This document shows, piece by piece, positions 55,290 through 62,732 of a stretch of 64,000 nucleotides of DNA. A program made the translations under genes and the position numbers. Every line of letters begins with the position of its first letter. The first letter of the stretch is position 1. The stretch covers positions 62,001 to 126,000 of the forward strand of contig NZ_JAHUWN010000010.1 in assembly GCF_019219025.1 (NCBI RefSeq). The letters are read 5' to 3'. The notes beneath the pieces are model-generated. The model saw nothing but the letters and a program-made list of their open reading frames with translations, did no database searches and had not been told where the DNA came from. The stretch is from Bacillus sp. sid0103 (GTDB taxonomy: Bacteria; Bacillota; Bacilli; Bacillales_B; DSM-18226).

Positions 55290-55382
55290 CCACTTCCCTA
55301 CGCTGGTATAACCCAGATCAGGTTCATAGAGTCCCGAAGTATCACTTCAATCTCAGCCTTTTAAAAAGGCACCTCTAGCGGA
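55290..55382 (-). promoter_or_regulatory. TPP riboswitch (THI box)
   Basis: On the leftward strand the aptamer reads CGCTAGAGGTGCC, GGCTGAGATTG, GGGACTCTATGAACCTGATC and TGGGTTATACCAGCGTAGGG. These match the conserved thiamine-pyrophosphate aptamer, including CTGAGA and GAACCTGATC. Upstream is a promoter with TTGACA (55448-55453) and TAACAT (55426-55431), 16 bases apart. High TPP would favour the terminator and shut off tenI-thiO-thiS-thiG-thiF. Confidence 0.95.
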
Positions 55383-55539
55383 TTTGCTTCACCTATTAAT
55401 TTGTAAAAATTGCTCTGCATGGATAATGTTAACACGTCGGTTAGAAATGTCAAATAAATTCTTTATCCATACCTTTTATATATTCTGAGCCTTCACTTTC
55501 GCATAAAAAAAGATCGCGTGCTCTCTTTTTGAAAAATGA

Positions 55540-57552
55540 TTATTTCACTATGATCAGTTTTTGGCCAATATAGATTGGTTGATTGGGATCGAGGTTATTC
55601 GCTTTGACGATGGAGTCAATCGTTACACCATTCTTTTGGGCGATTTTCCAGAGGGAGTCCCCAGCAATTACGGTGTAAATAAATGTAGATACAGTTGGAA
55701 GGGCAATAGTAAATTTTGCAACATACCCAGAATCCGAAGTAGTGCTGTCTTTCTTGTATTCTATTGCGGAATAAATTTTTATATCTGTATTCATCGGAAG
55801 CACGATCTTTGTATCATACTGAGTTCCAGGATAGGTTCTAACATTGACGTTTGTCCTTGTCTTAGCATTTTCAATTGCTTGAATCTCCTGATTGGATGGA
55901 ACTTTGATTAATGGCTTGGAGACATATCCTTTCAGAACCGCGCTGACAATCCTGTACTCAATCTGATACCAATCACCCGTTTCTCCTGTTATGACCACTT
56001 CTGAACCAGCAGGGATTGTTCTTAGTATGGTACTTTGTGTAGTTGCTGCCGAGCGCAAGTTGGCATTTTTCACCGTTAGGCCGAATCCTTCTGTAATCTG
56101 AATGACCTTGTCACGTGCTGTGTACTCATTCTTATTTCCTGCAAGATCTGTGAGCTTTACAATTACATAGTAATTTCCACGGATTACGTTAAAGCCACGG
56201 CTATTTTTGCCATCCCAATATAAATTGGCTGTTCCCTTCAAGTATCGTCCATTACCGATTATCCGCACTACATAACCGCTTTCATCGACAATACTAACCT
56301 CCATATCTGACGTTTCACTTAGTGTAATTGGAATTTTTATTTGCTTCATTCCATCTTGAAGTGTAAGTTGATTGACTGCTGGCAAATCAATGGTTGCCGT
56401 TGGCTTTTCGGTATCGAGCTGACTTGGCTTTGGTACCGCATAGGTATAGAGGATTTGATTGGACTCCGTTACAAAAATGGTGTCTTTGATGACTCCGATT
56501 GGCCTTACGCCCACACCGCCCGTGGTAGTAGAAAGCTGTAGCGTTGAATAAATAAGCTGTCCATTGGCTGTATTAAAGAATTTGAGCTTGTTGTAATTTT
56601 CCAAAATGATTTTGTCTGATGCTATGACCATTCCATCTGATCCAGTAATAGTCTGAAGTCCACCTGAAACAAACTGTTCTGCATACATAGTTTTCCATTT
56701 TTGCACCCCTGTATTTTTATCAATTGCCATAATATTAGCCTCATCAAGGACAATTAGAGAATCATTCGTTACCGAAAGGGGCTGTGTATAGTAACCAGTT
56801 GGAATATACTTCCATAATGTTCTTCCGCTGGCCGCATCCAATGCCCAAATCGTTCTAGTTGTTTTTTTCGTTTCGAAGTAAAGCTTCTCCTCTTTATAGA
56901 CAGGGGCTCCGTAAATAGGCAAGCTTGAATCAAGATCAAATTTCCAAAGCACCGTTCCAGAAGACGTATCGAAAGCATACATTTTGGATGTCATTTGAAC
57001 GGGATTCCGTATATTTGCAAACAGCTTGTTTCCGCCAGCAGCGAAAACTCCTTCGATTTGCTCTTGGAATTTAAGGGAATAATTCCATTTCTTTTGACCC
57101 GTATTTGCATCTACTGTCCCAATAGCATACAATCCCTCGCTGGTTCTCGTTAAATAGAATAACGTATTTTGGTCAATTAAGAGACGATTGGCAAAGGCAG
57201 CAAGGGTCCAAAGTGTTTGTGGAGCATTACCATTATCCTTAATCGCATAAATATTATTCATGGTTGAAGCGTATATGACTCCGTCTCTTGCTATCAAATC
57301 AAGAAATTCGTCTTGGTTTTCTGTTGAAAAATTCCATCTCTCTTTATAGGTGTCCAAGTCGGTTGCAGAGAGTATTTTTTTCGAGATTCGTTCAGCTGAA
57401 TACAGCTGATTCTTATTCACACTAAACAGGGCAGAAGCATTATTAAATGGATCTTTCTTTAAAGTCAATAATTTCAAATCTACCGGCATGGTGGCACTTG
57501 AATATTTTGTATTTCCCTGATCAGCTAAGTGCATTTCCCAGTTTTTGGTCAT
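55540..57552 (-). CDS. PQQ-like beta-propeller protein with SH3 and LysM domains
   Basis: A 670-residue multidomain protein. PQQ/WD-like propeller repeats span about 35-375 (ANTGQKKWNYSL; ASGRTLWKYIPTGYY; DKNTGVQKWKTMY). A FlgD-like Ig domain spans about 395-490 (NLYWDGKNSRGFNVIRGNYY). Two SH3-type domains follow at about 495-615 (NLRSAATTQSTIL; NVRTYPGTQYDTK), then a C-terminal LysM (YTVIAGDSLWKIAQKNGV). These modules normally act at the cell wall, yet no signal peptide is present. The ATG has AAGGG close upstream and lies inside the end of the preceding gene in another frame. Confidence 0.8.
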   Translation of the reverse strand: MTKNWEMHLADQGNTKYSSATMPVDLKLLTLKKDPFNNASALFSVNKNQLYSAERISKKILSATDLDTYKERWNFSTENQDEFLDLIARDGVIYASTMNNIYAIKDNGNAPQTLWTLAAFANRLLIDQNTLFYLTRTSEGLYAIGTVDANTGQKKWNYSLKFQEQIEGVFAAGGNKLFANIRNPVQMTSKMYAFDTSSGTVLWKFDLDSSLPIYGAPVYKEEKLYFETKKTTRTIWALDAASGRTLWKYIPTGYYTQPLSVTNDSLIVLDEANIMAIDKNTGVQKWKTMYAEQFVSGGLQTITGSDGMVIASDKIILENYNKLKFFNTANGQLIYSTLQLSTTTGGVGVRPIGVIKDTIFVTESNQILYTYAVPKPSQLDTEKPTATIDLPAVNQLTLQDGMKQIKIPITLSETSDMEVSIVDESGYVVRIIGNGRYLKGTANLYWDGKNSRGFNVIRGNYYVIVKLTDLAGNKNEYTARDKVIQITEGFGLTVKNANLRSAATTQSTILRTIPAGSEVVITGETGDWYQIEYRIVSAVLKGYVSKPLIKVPSNQEIQAIENAKTRTNVNVRTYPGTQYDTKIVLPMNTDIKIYSAIEYKKDSTTSDSGYVAKFTIALPTVSTFIYTVIAGDSLWKIAQKNGVTIDSIVKANNLDPNQPIYIGQKLIIVK

Positions 57553-57805
57553 CTACCCTTAGGTTCTGATTTGTAACTAATTGCTCAAATTGCGAGAGCC
57601 TTTGTCTTAATTGTTGGTTTTGAGCCTTTATTTGATGATAATCACTTGTTACTGAATAAATCATTTGTTTTCCGTCCCAAGTAACCTTAGCACCTATCCT
57701 GCTTAACTCCGAAATCGGTACATATATGAATGGATACGGCCGGGCATATTCCTGTTGGGAATTTAAGAACGGGCTATTTCTATAATAATGATTGAAACCC
57801 ATCAT
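57521..57805 (-). CDS. Short protein with stalk / copper-amine-oxidase N-like domain
   Basis: A protein of about 94 residues whose middle (FIYVPISELSRIGAKVTWDG, then KQMIYSV) resembles the copper-amine-oxidase N-terminal (stalk) domain found in Gram-positive surface proteins. A short coiled coil follows (IKAQNQQLRQRLSQFEQLV). Its end overlaps the start of the propeller gene by 32 bases in another frame. The start is uncertain: ATG 57805 follows GGAGGTG at a long spacing, and GTG 57850 has no site. It lacks a signal peptide. It may be a coupled partner or the frameshifted N-terminus of the downstream protein. Confidence 0.6.
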   Translation of the reverse strand: MMGFNHYYRNSPFLNSQQEYARPYPFIYVPISELSRIGAKVTWDGKQMIYSVTSDYHQIKAQNQQLRQRLSQFEQLVTNQNLRVDDQKLGNALS

Positions 57806-57887
57806 TTTTGAAGACCACACCTCCATTTTGTGCACTATCATTTTATGCACATATGCCTAGGTGGTGATGTTTAATTAAACAACCCAA

Positions 57888-57916
57888 AGAGCCTTTCCAA
57901 AAGTAGAAAAGGCTCT
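57888..57916 (-). terminator. Terminator of metE
   Basis: AGAGCCTTT and AAAAGGCTCT pair around a short loop just past the metE stop; TTTGGGTTGTTT follows on the leftward transcript. Confidence 0.78.
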
Positions 57917-57922
57917 GGTGAT

Positions 57923-60214
57923 TTAAACCGTTTGATGCTGCTGTTGGCGCAATTTCCGAGCGGCCGACACCATATTTTTTAACGATGCAATGGTTTCTTC
58001 TTCATGCCGTGTCTTTAAACCACAATCTGGATTCACCCAGAACTGTTCTTTTGGAATAACCTCTAAACTATCTTTTAATATCGTATTGATTTCTTCTACA
58101 CTTGGCACTCGTGGACTATGAATATCGTACACTCCTAAACCAATACCCAGTTCATAAGGATTTTGTTTAAGAGATTGAATCAACTCCCCATGACTTCTAG
58201 ACGTTTCGATTGAAATAACATCGGCGTCAAGGGCATGAATGGGTTCAATAAAGTCATTAAACTCGCAATAGCACATATGGGTATGGATTTGTGTTTCATT
58301 CTTCACACTTGAAGTCGCTAACTTAAACGCGTTTACCCCCCATGCTAAATAGCCAGCCCATTTTTCTTTGCGTAATGGCAATCCTTCACGTAATGCCGGT
58401 TCATCAACTTGAATAATGGCAATACCTGCGGCTTCTAACGCTTGTATTTCTTCTCTAAGTGCCAAGGCTAGTTGGTTGGCGACTTGTTCACGTGAAATAT
58501 CATCACGGACAAAAGACCAATTTAAGATGGTGACCGGACCGGTTAACATCCCTTTCACATGCTTAGATGTTAATTGCTGTGCCTCTGCTACTTCCTTCAC
58601 TGTCATTGGAGCTTTCCACTCGATGTCACCATAAATAATGGGCGGTTTTACACAGCGTGAACCATAGGATACAACCCATGCTTTTTCTGTAAAGGCGAAA
58701 CCTTCTAGTTTTTCTCCAAAGTACTCAACCATATCCGTACGCTCGAATTCACCATGAACTAAAACATCCAGTCCAATTTCTTCTTGAATTTGAATCCAGC
58801 GAGCTGTTTCACTTTTCAAAAATACCGCATATTCCGCGTCCGTCATTTCTTTTTTACGCCAGGCAGTCCGAGTCCGTTTTACTTGATCCGACTGAGGGAA
58901 GCTGCCAATTGTAGTGGTTGGAAAATCTGGCAATTGTAATGCCTCTTTTTGCAAAGGCTGACGTCCTTTATACGTCAAAGGACGTGCAAAATGTTCTGGC
59001 TTTACTTGCAATACAAGCTCCTTCACTCGTGGATTTTTCCTCGCCTTATGCTTTGCTAAAGCTTCAGTTGCTATCATACTTTGTGATACGCTCCTATTCC
59101 CTTTCCAAGTCTCGTCACGTAAATAGGATGTGATGTATGTTAACTCAACCAATTTCTCATCAGCAAATGATAAAGCATTTGTTAAGGTGGGATCTAGCTT
59201 CGTTTCAGCCTTTGTTGTTACAGGGACATGCTGTAAACTACATGAAGACTGAATCCAAGCATCTTTTACACCGCTTAATGATAAAACAGCTTTTGTATTC
59301 ATTGCTTTTTCAGCCAAATTTGCCCGCCAAATATCACGTCCATTTATGATTCCAATCCCTAATACTTTATCTCGTGGGAAGCCGTGTTTACGAAGTGATG
59401 CTATATTCTCTTCTCCACCATGGATGAAATCAAGACCAATTCCTGCAACAGGTAATTGTGATAACTCTTCATATGCTGAGAGTCCCTCAAAGTATGTTTG
59501 TAACATGATTTGGGCAGCAGGGACTTGTTCTGTTAATTGTTTGTAAATTTCTTGAACTAGTTTTACTTCATCCGCTGTAAGGGAAAGGACTAATGCAGGT
59601 TCTTCGACTTGAATCCACTGTGCCCCTGCATCTACTAGTTGTTGGAATACTTGTGTATATAGCGGTAAAATTTTTAAAATAAACAATGCTTTCGATTTGG
59701 CATTGTATCCTTTCGTTAATTTCACAAAAGTAAAAGGACCGATTATGGTAGGCTTTGTAATAAGACCTAGTTCTTCTTTGGCCTCTAGAAAATAATCTAA
59801 CAGGTAGTTCTTTGTTAATCGTAATGACTGGCCTTCATACTCAGGTACGATGTAGTGATAATTGGTGTTAAACCACTTTGTCATCTCGCATGCGACAACA
59901 TGGTTGGCCCCGCGTGCCATTGCGTAATACGTAGTTAGATCTACTTCATCACCTGTCCACTGATAACGACTTGGAACCATTCCGAACATTGCTGCAAGAT
60001 CAAGCATACGGTCATAAAGGGTAAAATCCCCAACTGTAAGTAGATCTAAGCCTAAAGATTGCTGGCGCTTCAAATTATTCAAGCGATTGGTTTTCATCTC
60101 TAATATAAATGGTTCCTCTGAAAACGTACCCTTCCAAAAGGACTCCACACTCCGTTTCCACTCCCGATTCTCACCAATGTACGGGTAACCAATCGCTGTA
60201 CTTGCTAAATTCAT
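57923..60214 (-). CDS. metE: Cobalamin-independent methionine synthase
   Basis: MetE moves the methyl group of methyltetrahydropteroyl-triglutamate to homocysteine, the last step of methionine synthesis without B12. The 763-residue protein has the paired TIM barrels of the family. Zinc ligands are His646 and Cys648 (THMCYCEF), Glu670 (ISIETS) and Cys731 (NPDCGLKTR). TTTIGSFPQSDQVK opens the C-terminal half. A cobalamin riboswitch and a terminator lie upstream, so expression should stop when B12 is plentiful and a MetH enzyme can act. Confidence 0.96.
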   Translation of the reverse strand: MNLASTAIGYPYIGENREWKRSVESFWKGTFSEEPFILEMKTNRLNNLKRQQSLGLDLLTVGDFTLYDRMLDLAAMFGMVPSRYQWTGDEVDLTTYYAMARGANHVVACEMTKWFNTNYHYIVPEYEGQSLRLTKNYLLDYFLEAKEELGLITKPTIIGPFTFVKLTKGYNAKSKALFILKILPLYTQVFQQLVDAGAQWIQVEEPALVLSLTADEVKLVQEIYKQLTEQVPAAQIMLQTYFEGLSAYEELSQLPVAGIGLDFIHGGEENIASLRKHGFPRDKVLGIGIINGRDIWRANLAEKAMNTKAVLSLSGVKDAWIQSSCSLQHVPVTTKAETKLDPTLTNALSFADEKLVELTYITSYLRDETWKGNRSVSQSMIATEALAKHKARKNPRVKELVLQVKPEHFARPLTYKGRQPLQKEALQLPDFPTTTIGSFPQSDQVKRTRTAWRKKEMTDAEYAVFLKSETARWIQIQEEIGLDVLVHGEFERTDMVEYFGEKLEGFAFTEKAWVVSYGSRCVKPPIIYGDIEWKAPMTVKEVAEAQQLTSKHVKGMLTGPVTILNWSFVRDDISREQVANQLALALREEIQALEAAGIAIIQVDEPALREGLPLRKEKWAGYLAWGVNAFKLATSSVKNETQIHTHMCYCEFNDFIEPIHALDADVISIETSRSHGELIQSLKQNPYELGIGLGVYDIHSPRVPSVEEINTILKDSLEVIPKEQFWVNPDCGLKTRHEEETIASLKNMVSAARKLRQQQHQTV

Positions 60215-60257
60215 TTGTCATTCCTCCTTTTTATCATTACAAATCCCAAATACAAAA

Positions 60258-60284
60258 AGCCATCTCCACAAAATGGAAATGGCT
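60258..60284 (-). terminator. Riboswitch-controlled terminator before metE
   Basis: AGCCATCTCCA and TGGAAATGGCT form a stem with a 5-base loop; TTTTTGTATTT follows on the leftward transcript. It lies between the cobalamin aptamer and the metE ribosome site. Confidence 0.8.
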
Positions 60285-60404
60285 CTACAATCAAGTTAAA
60301 GTTATGCTAAAAAAAACATAGCAAAACAGCGCTGCTCATAACTCGTTTGTCGTACAAATGAATGTCACCACCTATTTCCACGTAGGTATTTGGTGTGTAC
60401 TAGA

Positions 60405-60556
60405 AATTGGCAGGTCTCCTGGCTTATCATCATGGCTCCTCACACCTTCCCGTCATCTAGACAGTGGTATTTGTGATTCACTCCGATTTACAGTTGCGGG
60501 ACAGCGACGGAATTACACCGTTCTTCCCTATTAAGCCAAGCCTTAGCTTGGCACCA
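60405..60556 (-). promoter_or_regulatory. Cobalamin (B12) riboswitch of metE
   Basis: The leftward strand shows conserved parts in order: TAGGGAAGAACGGTGTAATT, CGCTGTCCCGCAACTG, CCACTGTC, GGGAAGGTGTGAGGAGCC and the B12 box AAGCCAGGAGACCTGCC. The flanking stem TGCCAAGC/GCTTGGC is also present at the 5' end. This is a canonical adenosylcobalamin aptamer directed at metE. Confidence 0.95.
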
Positions 60557-60680
60557 ATTCTTACACGATATGTAATTTTCAATAACTATAACATACTACT
60601 AATATGAAGTACATAATTTTCTGAAAAGTGCCGTTTATTACTTTCTTAGCTTTTGGTTGTTAATAAAAAGAGAAAAAAGA

Positions 60681-60710
60681 AAGAAAGGCAGATCATTCCG
60701 CCTTTCTTAT
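60681..60710 (-). terminator. Terminator of the YjbR/VOC pair
   Basis: AAGAAAGGC and GCCTTTCTT pair around ten bases; the leftward transcript runs into CTTTCTTTTTTCTC. The stem overlaps the stop codon of the YjbR gene. Confidence 0.75.
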
Positions 60711-61090
60711 CTTTTATGCAACTCATTCCAGTTCTTAACCAAACGCTTCGGGGCCGCCCGTAAATAGGCTTCTTGAATGAGATCGGTCAATTCATTCCAG
60801 TCTTCCCGATTCGGATTTTGAATAGAGACCCAGCCGTGCTGTCCTATGTATGGCGTTTTGTAAAAATGCTCTTTCTGGAGCAATAACTCTTGTGTTTCCC
60901 GATCTGACTTGAACGACAAGTTGAATCCTTGCTCGCTCTCACCAGATATCACAAATGATTTTCCATTGATTTTAAAAGTATTATGACCAAAACCGTCGAT
61001 ATGTTCAACTGCTTCGGGCATGGCAAGACAGATATTGCGCAATGTTTCAAGCATGCCTGCCGTGTCTTGTGATTTCATGTTTTTATTCAC
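60707..61090 (-). CDS. MmcQ/YjbR-family DNA-binding-like protein
   Basis: A 127-residue protein of the YjbR/MmcQ family. Landmarks are LAMPEAVEHIDGFGHNTFKI, KSFVISGE, HFYKTPYIGQHGWVSI and the C-terminal LIQEAYLRAAPKRL. The fold resembles a CyaY-like DNA-binding domain, but the cellular job is not established. It lies 13 bases downstream of a VOC-family gene and is probably co-transcribed with it. Confidence 0.85.
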   Translation of the reverse strand: MNKNMKSQDTAGMLETLRNICLAMPEAVEHIDGFGHNTFKINGKSFVISGESEQGFNLSFKSDRETQELLLQKEHFYKTPYIGQHGWVSIQNPNREDWNELTDLIQEAYLRAAPKRLVKNWNELHKR

Positions 61091-61103
61091 CTAATTTTGG
61101 ATT

Positions 61104-61499
61104 CTATTTTGCATTCGCATCGGGTTGATGAATGCCGAAAATGTTGCCTTCGGTATCAATATAGTATCCTTGCCACGCCATTCCAGGCAGGGCATATTTG
61201 GGCAATGCGACCTTGCCGCCATTCTCAATAATTTTCGCTTCCGTTACGTCGTAATTTTCAATTCCCATTGTACAAGCAAATCCATTTAAAGCTTGATTTG
61301 GTTCCGGCGCAGCACTTTGACGCTGCATCAATGCACCATTAATCCCAAGTTCATCTTCATTCCCGGTCACTGCCCCAAAGTAAGGCATCCCTGCATACTC
61401 ACTCCAATCTTGAAATGACCATCCGAATACCTCTCCATAAAACTTCTTTGCCCGTTCCATGTCACTGACATGAATTTCGAAATGAACTACTTTACCCAT
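61104..61499 (-). CDS. VOC-family (glyoxalase/bleomycin-resistance-like) protein
   Basis: A 131-residue vicinal-oxygen-chelate protein with two beta-alpha-beta-beta-beta modules. KVVHFEIHVSDMERAKKFYG starts the first (His metal ligand) and GYYIDTEGNIFGIHQPD ends the second (Glu ligand region). Such proteins are metal-dependent dioxygenases, isomerases or binding proteins; the substrate is unknown. AGGAGG precedes the ATG. It is the first gene of a pair with the YjbR gene. Confidence 0.87.
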   Translation of the reverse strand: MGKVVHFEIHVSDMERAKKFYGEVFGWSFQDWSEYAGMPYFGAVTGNEDELGINGALMQRQSAAPEPNQALNGFACTMGIENYDVTEAKIIENGGKVALPKYALPGMAWQGYYIDTEGNIFGIHQPDANAK

Positions 61500-61794
61500 A
61501 ATTTCCTCCTATTTTTTCAAGAATTATCATATCTGTTACCGCTTACAAATACCTACTTTCTATTATAACTGGTTTGGGAATAAATTCAATTTTTACTAGA
61601 AAAGGAAGGTACACCCATACCTCCCATTTGTTCGAATTATTAATGTTCCGTTTAGCTGTTTCAAATAATTATATCGTTTAAAATAAGATTTAATAATGCA
61701 AGACCAAAAGAGAATAATGCTATTCCATCCCCTGTAGCAGATATTAGTTCGTTATAATATTAAATTGGAACTTTATGCGAATGCCAATGAAAAA

Positions 61795-62562
61795 TTAGAA
61801 TCCATTTTCCACTAACCATTTATTAATGCTTTCTTCTCTTTCCTTAATATCGTCATGCTGCGCATCGTATTTACGCATTTTCTTCTGTACCACAATAGTT
61901 CCATCTACCATAAACAATACTCTTTCGGTTTTTGCTGCCACCTTTGCATCATGCGTAACGAGCATTATGGTTGTCCCTTTTTTATTAATCTCTGCAAGAA
62001 TCGACATAATCTCTTCTGTCGATTTGGAATCTAATGATCCGGTCGGTTCGTCTCCAAATATGATATCCGGATCATTGATCAATGCTCTGCAGATGCCGAC
62101 TCTTTGCAGCTGTCCACCAGATGCCTGGGTGATATTATTATCTGCAAGCTTTTCAATTCCTGTCATTTTCAACATTTTTTTTGCTTTATTATTTATCGCA
62201 ATTTTATCCGCATCTTTTGATACAAGAGCAGGAAACATAACATTGTCAATCACAGACAGATTCTTTAATAGATTAATATCCTGAAAGATAAATCCCATGT
62301 TATTCAGTCGGATCTTCGCCAGTTCTTCTTCTTTTAGTCTGCCGAATTCACGGCCTTTAAATTTCACACTGCCAGAAGTAATTCTATCCATACCGCTTAC
62401 ATTATATAGCAGTGTTGACTTTCCGCTTCCGGATGGCCCCATGACCGATACGAATTCACCTTTTTCTATCTCCAAGTTTACATCCTTTAAGATATGAAGC
62501 TCATGATTATTCCCTAATTCTACTTTTTTGTTCACACTTCTTGCTTCTAGTATATTGCTCAT
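61795..62562 (-). CDS. ABC transporter ATP-binding protein (MacB/LolD type)
   Basis: A 255-residue ATPase of the class that pairs with FtsX-like permeases for antimicrobial-peptide resistance or lipoprotein handling. The Walker A motif is GPSGSGKST, the Q-loop lies in MGFIFQDINLL, the signature is ASGGQLQRV, the Walker B motif is DIIFGDEPTGSLDS and the switch His is in LVTHDAKVAA. GGAGG lies before the ATG. It follows the permease gene by 170 bases, so the order is permease first, the reverse of many bce-like operons. Confidence 0.9.
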   Translation of the reverse strand: MSNILEARSVNKKVELGNNHELHILKDVNLEIEKGEFVSVMGPSGSGKSTLLYNVSGMDRITSGSVKFKGREFGRLKEEELAKIRLNNMGFIFQDINLLKNLSVIDNVMFPALVSKDADKIAINNKAKKMLKMTGIEKLADNNITQASGGQLQRVGICRALINDPDIIFGDEPTGSLDSKSTEEIMSILAEINKKGTTIMLVTHDAKVAAKTERVLFMVDGTIVVQKKMRKYDAQHDDIKEREESINKWLVENGF

Positions 62563-62732
62563 ATATATTCCTCCAATGGCAAACCATTTTAAACACCGTC
62601 TATATCCGCAGAGACACCCCGGATTGCCTTATTTTTCAGGAATCTGCACTCTTTTCTACATCAGAGCCATCACGAAGGAGACTTCTTCCACCTTCGCGGA
62701 TACATCTCCTGCCCGTACCCTTTTCAGCAGTT

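Noticed and set aside
62563..62732. Coding continuation between the ABC permease and ATPase genes
   Set aside because: All leftward frames hit stops within a few codons after the permease stop (TAG, then TGA), so no extra gene is supported.
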